Source: PHAA01 sp034678805 (GTDB lineage: Bacteria; Bacillota; Syntrophomonadia; Syntrophomonadales; Syntrophomonadaceae). From it: a stretch of 33,448 nt of DNA. Within the stretch, counting starts at the first letter, position 1; each line of letters begins with the position of its first letter. The notes under the pieces were generated by a model. It saw only the letters and a list, made by a program, of their open reading frames with translations, searched no databases and was not told where the DNA came from. Below are positions 1-7,757 of the stretch, piece after piece. Position numbers and translations under genes: made by a program. The DNA lies in assembly GCA_034678805.1 (NCBI GenBank), contig JAXDBN010000091.1, forward strand, positions 1-33,448. Direction: 5' to 3'.

Positions 1-158
1 GCCCCCGCCACCTGGAGAAAATGCTTCTTCAAAAGACAAAACGAAGGAAAGATGATATATTGCTTGTAGGTATACTTACGGTATGGGATATTAATTATTG
101 AGGAAACCTGTTGCATATAAACCGTGATTGTTTTGATAGATAAGGAGTGTTTTGAGGT
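1..158 (+). other. Upstream edge, possible 3' end of a preceding gene
   Basis: No complete gene fits here. One forward frame is open from base 3 to a TGA at 99-101 and would encode a 32-residue basic tail; another is open from base 2 to a TGA at 53-55 and begins with a run of prolines. Either could be the end of a gene cut by the window edge, but neither tail is recognisable. The rest is the leader of the MoaE-like gene, with an AAGGAG ribosome binding site at about 142-147. Confidence 0.25.
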
Positions 159-569
159 ATGACCAGTGAAACGATGAAAAAAGTACCACCGTCCGTTGAT
201 GAATGGCTCAAAGAAGCGAAGGCTGATCCAAGGGCTTTACAGGAAGGCATGTTTTTAGTTCATAATGGGGTTGTGCGCCAGACCCCCAAAGTCCAGGTGC
301 GCCAGGGGATTGACGATGGTTCGTTGGTGAAAGGAATGGAATTTGCTTATGACGCAGTGAAAGTGGATGCTGTAATTGCGGAAACATATCAAATGGACGG
401 CATCTTCTGTGTGAAAGTATGGCTTAATGAAGGCCAGCTTGAGGTTGGTGACGACATTATGTATGTACTGATAGGCGGAGATATCAGACCCCATGTTATA
501 GATGCCCTGCAATTCCTAGTCGGAAAAATCAAAACCGAATGCGTCACCGAAATAGAGCAAAAATCATAG
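159..569 (+). CDS. moaE: MoaE-like protein (molybdopterin synthase large-subunit family)
   Basis: A 136-residue protein resembling a Clostridia family annotated as molybdenum cofactor biosynthesis protein MoaE. MoaE is the catalytic subunit of molybdopterin synthase, which with thiocarboxylated MoaD puts two sulfurs into precursor Z. The C-terminal half shows the MoaE layout: a G-x-L-x-VGDDIMYVLIGG strand (about residues 92-107), then RPHVIDALQFLVGKIK, where the last lysines sit in the position of the catalytic region. The usual ending of MoaE (K-x-x-x-P-x-W-K-x-E) is replaced by KTECVTEIEQ, so it is divergent and may not be a standard synthase subunit. No MoaD gene is next to it. A second in-frame ATG lies at 174, but the ribosome binding site favours 159. 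The molybdenum theme returns in the genes beyond 6.6 kb. Confidence 0.7.
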   Translation: MTSETMKKVPPSVDEWLKEAKADPRALQEGMFLVHNGVVRQTPKVQVRQGIDDGSLVKGMEFAYDAVKVDAVIAETYQMDGIFCVKVWLNEGQLEVGDDIMYVLIGGDIRPHVIDALQFLVGKIKTECVTEIEQKS

Positions 570-590
570 CGTCCCCGCAAAACTCCCCCA

Positions 591-619
591 TTGACATTCG
601 TGCTTTGGTGGGCTATCTT
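591..619 (+). promoter_or_regulatory. Candidate sigma-A promoter upstream of the MutS2-like gene
   Basis: TTGACA at 591-596, a 17-base spacer, then TATCTT at 614-619: a perfect -35 box and a -10 box matching TATAAT at 4 of 6 positions. It lies just after the MoaE-like stop codon and would give a leader of roughly 290 bases before the MutS2-like start at 921. Called by eye only. Confidence 0.45.
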
Positions 620-920
620 TAGACTGTTGATAATAAATTACAAAGTAAGGATGAAGTATGTCCGAGGTCGTTCAAAACTAACCATAATCTGATATGGATC
701 TTGATCTGCGTAGCTGGGCGCCGTGATTAGTGGTGCTGTACTGGTGTGCGGATTAAGGAGTTTGAACACTGGCGGCAAAAAATAGTTGGGATGAGTGCCG
801 TGCTCTGTGCGCGGTATTTTTATCTTATTCTATTTGGGAAATACCAGAATATAGGGATTAAGGCCGGGCAGGAAGTGTTCATGTTCGGCTTTTATTTATA
901 TGGAACCGGAGGAATAGATA
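620..920 (+). other. Non-coding leader before the MutS2-like gene
   Basis: About 300 bases without a convincing gene. A 64-codon GTG-start frame at 746-940 overlaps the MutS2-like start, has no ribosome binding site and a composition unlike a folded protein. I see no riboswitch consensus or obvious intrinsic terminator. Confidence 0.4.
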
Positions 921-2888
921 ATGAATCAATATACCATTAACATACTTGAGTTTGACAAGGTGATAGATGAATTGAAACAGTATGCCATGACTGACAAAGC
1001 CCGGCAAAAAATAGACGCCCTTCAGCCGGCTTATGATATCACTATTATTAATACCTGGCTGACAGAAACTACCGAGGCCGCGGCTATGCTGGCTGTAAAT
1101 GCCAGTGTCCCCCTGATTGCCATGGAAGGCATCGAGGCCGTTACTATCAAAGCCGGCAAGGAAATGGTTCTTACCCCCGAAGAGCTGAGCAGCTGCCTCA
1201 ATTTGCTGGACGGGGTCAAGCGGATCAGGAAGTATATGGCCGGGATGCAGACCATTGGCCCCAGGATTGCGGCCTATGCTTCATCCATGTACGAACTCAA
1301 GGATCTGGAAGAGGAAATAAAACGCTGTATCGTTAATAACCGGGTTGATGACCGGGCCAGCAGTGAACTGGCTCGGATCCGCAAACGGATACTGATTTTG
1401 AATGATCGGATCAAGCAAAAACTGAATGAGATTCTGCGTTCCTCAGCCTACAAGGACATGCTGCAGGATTCTGTGGTCAGCAGCCGCTGCGGGCGATATG
1501 TAGTGCCGGTAAGGCGTCAGGATATCAAACATTTCCCCGGGCAGGTAATAGATATGTCGGCCACCGGTTCCACTGTTTTTATGGAACCAGCGGCTGTAAA
1601 CCGGATGCAATCGGAATTGAATTTGCTGGAGATGGAAGAGAACCAGGAAGTATACCGTATATTGGCTGACCTGTCCCGCCTGGTGGAAGCGTACCGTCAG
1701 GAATTGTCCATTAATATCGAAGCCATGGTCAACTATGATTTTATATTCGCCAAGGCCAAATACAGCCGCAGTATGGACATGAGCCCGGTTACTTTGAACC
1801 GTTCCAACCGGATAACTATTCACCAGGGACGACACCCGCTGCTGGGATCGAGGGCAGTTCCGCTTGATTTCAGTGTCGGTGATAATTACCGGGCCCTGGT
1901 TATTACCGGACCCAATACCGGGGGCAAGACCGTGACTTTGAAGACCGTTGGCTTGTTGACCCTGATGGTGCAAAGCGGCCTTCATGTACCGGTTGATGAG
2001 GGCAGCGAATTTGCGGTTTTCACCGATATTTTGGCTGATATCGGTGACGGGCAGAGCATTGAGCAAGCGTTGAGTACCTTTTCGTCGCATGTAAAGAATA
2101 TTCAGATGATTATCAAAACCTGCGGACCATCCACCCTGGTTATCATGGATGAATTAGGGGCCGGTACCGACCCGGCAGAGGGACGCGGCTTCGGCATTGC
2201 GGTGCTGGAGGAGGTATTTGCCCGCGGTGCAACCATAGTTGCCACCACCCACTTCGGCGAGATCAAGGAATATGCCCTTAACACGCCGGGTTTTGAAAAC
2301 GGCTGTATGGCCTTTGATATCCGAACCCTGCGCCCCCTTTATAAGCTGCAGATCGGCAACTGGGGAGACAGCAACGCCTTCCTGATTGCCCTCCGCCTGG
2401 GTATAGACCGGCATATCATTGAACGGGCCCATGAGGTTACTTACGGAGAAAAAGTCAGCTACGATGGCGACTATGATACTTATATAGAAGAAATTACGGA
2501 TCCGGACGATTATCGCCAGCAAATTACCGAGCAGCGCCGGCAGGAAGAACATCATATACAAAAGGAGAAGCTGGAAAGGAGCAGGCGCTATACCAAGGCA
2601 GACCTCAAGCGCGGGGACCGGGTCTATATAACTACCATGGACCGCACCGGTATAGTATGCGAAGAGGAGAATAGGCGGGGGGATTTGGTGGTTATGGTTA
2701 TGGGTAAAAAATATGTCATCAACCACAAACGGCTGACCCTCCATATCGACCGGGAAGAATTATATCCCGAAAATTATGATATGGATATTCTTTTTGAAAC
2801 CAAGGAGAACCGCAAAAAGCGTAAGATCATGAGCAAGCACCATGTCGAAGGACTGGTAATTGAAACAGAGAACGACAGGGATAAATGA
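921..2888 (+). CDS. MutS2-like DNA-binding ATPase lacking the Smr domain
   Basis: A 655-residue member of the MutS2 branch of the MutS ATPases. MutS2 proteins bind branched DNA or stalled, collided ribosomes; the role of this one is not fixed by sequence. Visible parts are a helical core and clamp region (about 1-290), the Walker A motif GPNTGGKT at residues 330-337, a conserved TFSSHVKNIQMI segment, Walker B with LVIMDELGAGTDPAEG near 408-423, and the ATTHFGEIKEYA switch region. Typical MutS2 is about 780 residues and ends in an Smr nuclease domain; this one stops after a basic beta-rich tail (KADLKRGDRVYI onward) with no Smr signature. The start follows a GGAGG site at about 907-911. It probably stands as a single gene and is a paralogue of, or substitute for, full-length MutS2. 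Confidence 0.85.
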   Translation: MNQYTINILEFDKVIDELKQYAMTDKARQKIDALQPAYDITIINTWLTETTEAAAMLAVNASVPLIAMEGIEAVTIKAGKEMVLTPEELSSCLNLLDGVKRIRKYMAGMQTIGPRIAAYASSMYELKDLEEEIKRCIVNNRVDDRASSELARIRKRILILNDRIKQKLNEILRSSAYKDMLQDSVVSSRCGRYVVPVRRQDIKHFPGQVIDMSATGSTVFMEPAAVNRMQSELNLLEMEENQEVYRILADLSRLVEAYRQELSINIEAMVNYDFIFAKAKYSRSMDMSPVTLNRSNRITIHQGRHPLLGSRAVPLDFSVGDNYRALVITGPNTGGKTVTLKTVGLLTLMVQSGLHVPVDEGSEFAVFTDILADIGDGQSIEQALSTFSSHVKNIQMIIKTCGPSTLVIMDELGAGTDPAEGRGFGIAVLEEVFARGATIVATTHFGEIKEYALNTPGFENGCMAFDIRTLRPLYKLQIGNWGDSNAFLIALRLGIDRHIIERAHEVTYGEKVSYDGDYDTYIEEITDPDDYRQQITEQRRQEEHHIQKEKLERSRRYTKADLKRGDRVYITTMDRTGIVCEEENRRGDLVVMVMGKKYVINHKRLTLHIDREELYPENYDMDILFETKENRKKRKIMSKHHVEGLVIETENDRDK

Positions 2889-2943
2889 GATCTGGCAGTT
2901 TGCAGCAAAAAATTGTAATCTGAAATGCTTCCCTTATTGTTGG

Positions 2944-3011
2944 GTACCTTGGAAAATCATGATCAGGTAACCATTATTTCGTTATCTGCATAGTATAGGA
3001 CACCAAGGTAC
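2944..3011. repeat. Nine-base inverted repeat in the leader of the DUF2935 gene
   Basis: GTACCTTGG at 2944-2952 is exactly complementary to CCAAGGTAC at 3003-3011, with 50 bases between. The right arm ends a few bases before the ribosome binding site (AAAGGGTGA, 3013 onward) of the DUF2935 gene. It could form a long-loop stem near the start codon or mark a two-part protein site; it fits no riboswitch class I know. Confidence 0.35.
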
Positions 3012-3027
3012 GAAAGGGTGATTCAAT

Positions 3028-3963
3028 TTGACTGCAATGCTGACACCATCCAGGTTTGTCCAGGAATCATTGGAACTTAATCTTTTTTTCCTGCGCATTA
3101 TGAAAGAACACTCGTTTTTTCTGGAAGCAGGATTTGTATGTAAAGACCAGAAGCTGATTGCCCAGGCTGACAGGTTTAAATATGAATTTCATGGACTATT
3201 AAAAGAGGCAGTATCATTAGCCAATGGGAACGTAAGCCGGGCTGTCCTGGCTTCCGGAGAAGTAGCTACCGACAAAACTATAAGGGCTGAAAAAAAGACT
3301 CAAAAACTTACCGGGGTGCCATTCGATACCGTCTTGACTGCCAGAGAAAGAATGTTAAGGCCCGGTAAAGGTGACCCAGCTCTGGGAGACGAGGTTTCGT
3401 GTTTAAATATGAGGGCCATTAGATTGACTCGCAAGCTGGTAGCATTCAAGACCCTGATATTAAATGAAATGTTGACATGTAAAATATTCACCTATAATTT
3501 CCCCTTACTGATCCGGCATATCCGGCGGGAGGCTCTCTTTTTTATCAAGCATTTGGAAAGATTGCAGCAACGCCGTGCGATTAGTACCCGGCGGGAGATT
3601 ATTGAGGAAAAACTATTCTGGGACCGAATAATGGCAGAACATTCATTGTTCATTGCCCACCTGTTGGATCCTACTGAGAAAGAGCTTATTGAGACAGCCA
3701 ATACCTTTGCCAAAAGGTTCTTCAAATTAAGAAGAAAAGTATTAGAGTCTAACAAAGAGGGAGTTACCAACTGCAAGTTAAAGGTACTGGTAACCAAGGA
3801 GATAGAGGCGACCCGCTCCATCGCCCAATTTAAGGACACTGCCGATGCAGCGATCTTAGACTGTAAGATTGAATCAATTATTGTACCGTTGCTGGCTGAC
3901 CATGTCCTGCGGGAAGCAGAACATTTCCTGAGAATTCTAAAGCAATCAAAATCCAGACTATAA
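3028..3963 (+). CDS. DUF2935 domain protein
   Basis: A 311-residue protein of a Firmicute family known as DUF2935, of unassigned function. It is built from two similar helical halves: the first opens with F-L-R-I-M-K-E-H-S-F-F-L-E (about residues 22-34), and the second repeats the pattern as W-D-R-I-M-A-E-H-S-L-F-I-A-H. Regularly placed His and Glu residues (for example IRREALFFIKHLERLQ and VLREAEHFLRILK) suggest a ferritin- or hemerythrin-like metal-binding bundle, which is inference from the pattern. No signal peptide or membrane segment is seen. The likely start is TTG at 3028, because AAAGGGTGA ends 7 bases before it; the ATG at 3037 would be 16 bases away. A hairpin terminator follows at 3998, so it is probably transcribed alone. 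Confidence 0.75.
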   Translation: MTAMLTPSRFVQESLELNLFFLRIMKEHSFFLEAGFVCKDQKLIAQADRFKYEFHGLLKEAVSLANGNVSRAVLASGEVATDKTIRAEKKTQKLTGVPFDTVLTARERMLRPGKGDPALGDEVSCLNMRAIRLTRKLVAFKTLILNEMLTCKIFTYNFPLLIRHIRREALFFIKHLERLQQRRAISTRREIIEEKLFWDRIMAEHSLFIAHLLDPTEKELIETANTFAKRFFKLRRKVLESNKEGVTNCKLKVLVTKEIEATRSIAQFKDTADAAILDCKIESIIVPLLADHVLREAEHFLRILKQSKSRL

Positions 3964-3997
3964 TGCTTGACTACAGGAAAATCCATATGAATTGATT

Positions 3998-4026
3998 ATT
4001 AAGCCCGTTAAATCAGCGGGCTTAAT
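3998..4026. terminator. Hairpin after the DUF2935 gene
   Basis: ATTAAGCCCG (3998-4007) pairs with CGGGCTTAAT (4017-4026) across a 9-base loop, a perfect 10-base stem with a GC-rich core and A/T flanks on both sides. It can act as an intrinsic terminator, although the T run after it is short. Confidence 0.6.
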
Positions 4027-4134
4027 ACTTCATGGTGGGTTAGATGCTCAGCATGATAAAAGAAAAAAGGAGCATATACGTCCGATAAACATCAAGTATA
4101 ATCAAAACAGGAGACAGATAAACGGGGGTGAACT

Positions 4135-4545
4135 ATGGATTATAAGGAGTTTTGGGAATACTTCAATCGCACTGATGCCTTCAGTGCCCAGAATGGCATG
4201 AAGATACTCAAGGTGGAAGAGGGCTATGCCGAAGCTGAACTCGATTACTCTCCCAAGCATTGCAACTTCATGGGCACCTTCCATGGCGGAGCCCTATCGA
4301 CTTTGGCGGATATTACCGCCGGATTATCAATCATATCTTTCGGCAAGCTGGTCGTGACTCTCAATGCCAATGTAAATTATGTGAAACCGGCTAAATTGGG
4401 CAAAATACGAGCGTTTGCCACAGCCGTACATCGCAGCCGGCAGATTGGGACCAGTGAAGTGAGAATACATGACGAGGACGACAACCTGGTATGTTACTGT
4501 TCATACGTTATGTTCATCACCCAAAAGGATGCGGTACCTGAATAG
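4135..4545 (+). CDS. PaaI family thioesterase (hotdog fold)
   Basis: A 136-residue single hotdog-domain protein of the PaaI/YbgC superfamily, which hydrolyses acyl- or aryl-CoA thioesters in the cytoplasm. The signature is HGGALSTLADITAGLSI at about residues 50-66, with the aspartate in the position of the usual catalytic acid, followed by the NANVNYVKPAKLGKIRAFATAVHRSRQIGTS strand pattern typical of the family. The length is normal. The ribosome binding site is GGGGGTGA, starting about 12 bases upstream of the ATG. The next gene starts 31 bases downstream, so the two are probably co-transcribed. The physiological acyl-CoA cannot be told. Confidence 0.88.
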   Translation: MDYKEFWEYFNRTDAFSAQNGMKILKVEEGYAEAELDYSPKHCNFMGTFHGGALSTLADITAGLSIISFGKLVVTLNANVNYVKPAKLGKIRAFATAVHRSRQIGTSEVRIHDEDDNLVCYCSYVMFITQKDAVPE

Positions 4546-4576
4546 GATGGGGCAGCCAGGCTGAAAGGAGGATAAC

Positions 4577-5326
4577 ATGAAGGTCGTTTATCATGAAGAT
4601 TTTAACCAGGTGTATGCGTCCGATCCCGCCGCCTCTGAAGGAAGAATTCGGGCGGTGGCAGCAGCCCTCAAGGGCAAAGTTACTTTTGTCCAACCGGAAC
4701 CGGCCGCCAGAGCTGATATTCTCCAGGTGCACACGCCGGAACATGTCGAATCGGTGGAGCGTAAAGGGATCTATGACATCGCCGCCCTGGCGGCAGGCGG
4801 AGCAATCAAGGCCGCCGAGATCGGTTTAACCGAACCCTGTTTCGCTGTTATCCGCCCCCCCGGACATCATGCCTCGGCCGATAGCTCCTGGGGATTTTGT
4901 TATTTCAACAATATGGCTATCGCCCTGGAGAAACTGAAATGGCAGGGAAAAATAAGAAAAGCGTTCATTCTGGATTTTGACCTTCATTTTGGCGATGGCA
5001 ACGTTAATATTTTAGGCGGCAAGGGGCACATTACGATCATCAATCCGGGACACACCAGGAGCCGGGATGAATATCTGACCAGGGTCAAAAAAGCGCTGGA
5101 CTTTACAGATGCCGACATGATCGCCGCTTCCGCCGGATTTGACAATCATGAAGACGACTGGGGCGGCCTTTTAAAAACCGAGGATTATAACTATATGGGC
5201 AGGCTGATGAGTGAAACCGCCCAGCGCAACCAGGGTGGATGTTTCGGCATCTTGGAGGGCGGTTATAATCACAAGGTTTTAGGAAAAAATGTACTGGCCT
5301 TTGTTGAAGGGCTGCAGGGAGTATAG
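4577..5326 (+). CDS. Histone deacetylase family protein (AcuC/acetylpolyamine amidohydrolase-like)
   Basis: A 249-residue protein with the arginase/deacetylase fold of zinc amidohydrolases. The diagnostic motifs are all present: RPPGHHAS with the His pair near residues 96-97, FCYFNNMAIAL, the metal site DFDLHFGDGN at about 133-142, and ASAGFDNHEDDWGG with a further metal-ligand Asp near 190, then a terminal GGYN. It is shorter than most AcuC-type proteins (over 300 residues), mainly through trimmed loops. The likely substrate is an acetylated small molecule or protein lysine, which is unknown. AAAGGAGG precedes the ATG closely. It follows the thioesterase by 31 bases, suggesting joint handling of acyl groups. 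Confidence 0.85.
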   Translation: MKVVYHEDFNQVYASDPAASEGRIRAVAAALKGKVTFVQPEPAARADILQVHTPEHVESVERKGIYDIAALAAGGAIKAAEIGLTEPCFAVIRPPGHHASADSSWGFCYFNNMAIALEKLKWQGKIRKAFILDFDLHFGDGNVNILGGKGHITIINPGHTRSRDEYLTRVKKALDFTDADMIAASAGFDNHEDDWGGLLKTEDYNYMGRLMSETAQRNQGGCFGILEGGYNHKVLGKNVLAFVEGLQGV

Positions 5327-5469
5327 TTCCAGTACCAGATTACAGTTGGAAGCTGACTATTCGTAACTGTTGGTTGTATACTAAAAATAGTTAAAAAACG
5401 CTTGTTATCAGTATCCCCCTCAGGTATTAAACCAAGCCAACTGGTTCATGGGAAGAAAGGAGAATTGCT

Positions 5470-5799
5470 ATGCGCAGGAAGACTATTATGGTCATATTGG
5501 TTTTGATAGTGGCCAGCTTTACCCTTTATGGGTGTTCTCAATCAAATCCCGCCAAAACAGGCAGCCTGGAGATATCTATAGAAGAATTGGCCAAATACAA
5601 TGGTGAGAATGGAAATCCTGCCTATGTTGCTGTTGATGGGATAATATACGACGTTTCCAAATCAGCTAAATGGCCAGCAGGAAAACACTGTAGTTTTACG
5701 CCGGGTAAAGACCTGACCGACCCCATAAAAAAAGTCTCTCCGCACGGGACAGCTGTAATGACAAGGGTACCTGCAGTTGGCAAGATCGTAGAAAAATAA
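5470..5799 (+). CDS. Cytochrome b5-like domain lipoprotein
   Basis: A 109-residue exported lipoprotein. The N-terminus is basic (MRRK) followed by a hydrophobic stretch and the lipobox L-Y-G-C, with the lipidated Cys at residue 22. The mature part is a small cytochrome-b5-type domain: LAKYNGENGNPAYVAVDGIIYDVS, then WPAGKH, then PGKDLTDPIKKVSPHG and a closing RVPAVGKIVEK. The classical HPGG heme-ligand motif is replaced by W-P-A-G-K-H; bacterial proteins of this type commonly have this variation, so heme binding is possible but not shown. It would sit on the outer face of the membrane. An AAAGGAG site precedes the ATG. A separate protein starts 49 bases downstream. Confidence 0.8.
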   Translation: MRRKTIMVILVLIVASFTLYGCSQSNPAKTGSLEISIEELAKYNGENGNPAYVAVDGIIYDVSKSAKWPAGKHCSFTPGKDLTDPIKKVSPHGTAVMTRVPAVGKIVEK

Positions 5800-5848
5800 G
5801 CACTCTTAGGAGGGTGAAAGCCACAAAATCTAAGGAGGAAATACCCAA

Positions 5849-6550
5849 GTGAGGTTTGTAGTTTCTCAGGAGGTATTTGCCAGGCTAGGCGATGTATGTT
5901 TTGGCGTAGTAGTGGCACGGGGCATCAACAATCAGCTGAATTACCCCGAAATTGGGCCATATTTGGATGAAAGCATCAAGTCCATCGGGGAACGGTTTGC
6001 TGCAGCTAAAGTTAAAGAAGCCCCGGAAATATTGCCCTACCGGGATGCTTTTACCCGTTTGGGCTTTAATCCCAACAAATTTATGAGTTCGATTGAAGCC
6101 ATGGCTTCCCGGGTGGCCAAACAAAAGGGATTTCCCCGCATTAACCCAGTTGTTGATCTAAGCAATGCCGTATCTCTCCAATATCTTGTCCCCCTGGGCG
6201 CTCATGATCTTGACAGTGCCAGGGGAGACATTGAGGTCCGCTTTTCAGCTCAGGGAGACCTATTCATTCCTTTCGGGGAACAGGAAGAGGAGGTTTTGGA
6301 TTCCGGTGAGCTTATTTATTCTGTAGGTGATAGAGTGAAAACCCGGCGGTGGATCTGGCGCCAAAGCGAACAGGGGAAAGTAACCGAAGCAAGCCGAAAT
6401 ATATTTTTTCCGATTGATGGATTCAGGAATAGTAACTATCAACGCGTAATTGCAGCCCGGGATGATTTGGCCGACCGGCTGCAACGCTGGCTTAACGGCG
6501 CAGTGAAGGTGGGATTTATTGATAGTAACAACCGGGAAATGGACATATAG
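5849..6550 (+). CDS. B3/B4 (phenylalanyl-tRNA synthetase beta-like) domain protein
   Basis: A 233-residue stand-alone B3/B4 domain, the fold found inside the beta subunit of phenylalanyl-tRNA synthetase. Stand-alone copies are widespread and their function is unproven; a role in tRNA or amino-acid quality control is often supposed. Recognisable parts are the early F-G-V-V-V-A-R-G strand, LPYRDAFTRLGFNPNKFMSSIEAMASRV (about 68-95), INPVVDLSNAVSLQYLVPLGAHDLD, and the late RNIFFPIDGF. It starts with GTG at 5849, supported by AAGGAGG at 5832-5838. It converges on the leftward operon, with a palindrome between their stop codons. Confidence 0.8.
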   Translation: MRFVVSQEVFARLGDVCFGVVVARGINNQLNYPEIGPYLDESIKSIGERFAAAKVKEAPEILPYRDAFTRLGFNPNKFMSSIEAMASRVAKQKGFPRINPVVDLSNAVSLQYLVPLGAHDLDSARGDIEVRFSAQGDLFIPFGEQEEEVLDSGELIYSVGDRVKTRRWIWRQSEQGKVTEASRNIFFPIDGFRNSNYQRVIAARDDLADRLQRWLNGAVKVGFIDSNNREMDI

Positions 6551-6570
6551 GTTATAGGGGACGTTCTTGT

Positions 6571-6602
6571 TGAGTTACAGGGGGACGTCCCCCTGTAACT
6601 CA
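6571..6602. terminator. Perfect 32-base palindrome between convergent genes
   Basis: TGAGTTACAGGGGGAC followed directly by its reverse complement, 16 bases per arm without a loop. It lies between the stop of the rightward B3/B4 gene (6550) and the stop of the leftward NifX-like gene (6612), so it may terminate both units. The preceding bases 6557-6570 (GGGGACGTTCTTGT) and the palindrome share words with sequences at 12436-12512 and 30309-30322, suggesting a dispersed short repeat rather than a simple terminator. Confidence 0.65.
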
Positions 6603-6611
6603 GAGCTGCCT

Positions 6612-6995
6612 TTAATGAAAAACAGGTTTATCCGCTTCTTCATGATCATTGCAGCAATAATCCAGACCTTCTGGATTTCTGATCAGCTTCAGCGCCCGCT
6701 GCTCCATAAGCACCAGCGCCTCTTTTACGGTATGGCCGCGCCCATCATATCTGGTCACACAATCATCGGCTATGATATCAAAGGCATGAGGATTTAATTT
6801 CCCGGTTATAACCGCTTCGCAATTATACTCGCTGATTTGATGGGCCATAGTCTCTCCCTGCGGATCGTCCGTATTTTCCAGGGCTTTGAATTCCATAGTC
6901 TCCATATCGACTATCAGCAAGCAGCGGCATGATATGAATTCTTCCGATACCGGGCTTTCCATTGACTTACTATCGGCGGTAACTGCAATAAACAT
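6612..6995 (-). CDS. NifX/NifB-type iron-molybdenum cofactor-binding domain protein
   Basis: A 127-residue protein of the dinitrogenase iron-molybdenum cofactor-binding superfamily, small RNase-H-like folds that carry metal clusters. Visible parts are the opening FIAVTADSKSMESPVSEEF, the CRCLLIVD strand, and the typical segment ISEYNCEAVITGKLNPHAFDIIADDCVTRYDGRG, followed by VKEALVLM. The C-terminus holds a CCNDHEE cluster that may bind metal. It is the last gene of a four-gene leftward unit and starts 11 bases after the DUF5714 stop. With no nitrogenase in sight and a molybdenum oxidoreductase nearby, a carrier or scaffold role for an Fe-S or Mo-containing intermediate is a reasonable inference. 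Confidence 0.8.
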   Translation of the reverse strand: MFIAVTADSKSMESPVSEEFISCRCLLIVDMETMEFKALENTDDPQGETMAHQISEYNCEAVITGKLNPHAFDIIADDCVTRYDGRGHTVKEALVLMEQRALKLIRNPEGLDYCCNDHEEADKPVFH

Positions 6996-7006
6996 AAAAT
7001 AACCTC

Positions 7007-7741
7007 CTATTCTTTATTGGGATAAAAAGGACACTCACTATGTATGCACATTTGATTGTCAGCGAATTGGGTACACTCGTACTGGGCTTCTTTCGCATCG
7101 TCAAAGTCGGCGCAATTCTTTTTGGCGGTTTCAATAGCAACGATGGAATCTCTCTTGCAGCATCGGGGGCCCCCCAGCCTGCTGATAGCCAGCAGCGCCT
7201 CGGCTGTCACCCGGTTGGCTTCCCCCCGCTCCTCTTTTGAATACGGGGTGACCTGGTGAATAATTGAATAGGCAATCCCCACACCGATGGCGGCCCCGCA
7301 CGCACCGTGGGTACCGCATATTCCGCCGAATATGGCCTTTCCCCGCGAGATGGCCTCTTTTATAGCCGGGATATTTTTATTATTGGTCCTATTCCCGTAG
7401 GCCGATACCAAAACCGCTGGTACGATACTGTGATATTCCGGCCCGTGCATATGCAGTCTCTGCAAATCAAAGATGCATAAGGCCAATTCAAGCGGATCAG
7501 ACAAGTCGGAGTCGATACATATTTGCTCAACCATCTCCAGGATATCTTTGCGGTGACAGGCATCGCATACAAAGTGCCCTTCCGGACAGAAGACGTAAGT
7601 GGTATTGACCTGGCCGCAGTAAAAGCATTGGGCCTGGTGAGCCATATCCGGGGTATAGTACAGTTCCCGGCCGCAAACCATGCAGCCGGACATATGACTG
7701 GTATTTGAACAATCGCAAGCGGCAATATTCATGGCTGTCAT
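7007..7741 (-). CDS. DUF5714 domain protein, cysteine-rich
   Basis: A 244-residue cytoplasmic protein that I recognise as the DUF5714 family, of unknown function. The N-terminal 70 residues form a metal-binding ribbon with CMVC, CFYC, a Cys-Pro-Glu-Gly-His element and CDAC. The central helical part contains GGICGTHGACGAAIGVGIAYSI (about residues 140-161; key residues two Cys and paired Gly-Ala), then GGPRCCKRDS, and finally several Cys near the C-terminus (CTQF, CIHSECPF). The C-G-x-x-G-x-C-G-A-x-x-G arrangement recalls the C_GCAxxG_C_C family, another member of which is encoded at 14226. It lies 16 bases after the DUF364 gene. I recall DUF5714 proteins accompanying TrsS-like radical SAM genes. 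Confidence 0.78.
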   Translation of the reverse strand: MTAMNIAACDCSNTSHMSGCMVCGRELYYTPDMAHQAQCFYCGQVNTTYVFCPEGHFVCDACHRKDILEMVEQICIDSDLSDPLELALCIFDLQRLHMHGPEYHSIVPAVLVSAYGNRTNNKNIPAIKEAISRGKAIFGGICGTHGACGAAIGVGIAYSIIHQVTPYSKEERGEANRVTAEALLAISRLGGPRCCKRDSIVAIETAKKNCADFDDAKEAQYECTQFADNQMCIHSECPFYPNKE

Positions 7742-7757
7742 CTCCGCATTTTACTTG

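Noticed and set aside
105..120. GG...TTGC sequence before the MoaE-like gene as a sigma-54 site
   Set aside because: The spacing is 9 bases and the -24 element does not match.
746..940. 64-codon GTG-start reading frame before the MutS2-like gene
   Set aside because: It has no ribosome binding site, overlaps the well-supported start at 921 and resembles no known protein.
1443..2090. 215-codon reading frame on the minus strand
   Set aside because: It lies wholly inside the MutS2-like gene, whose motifs are clear; it is an antisense shadow.
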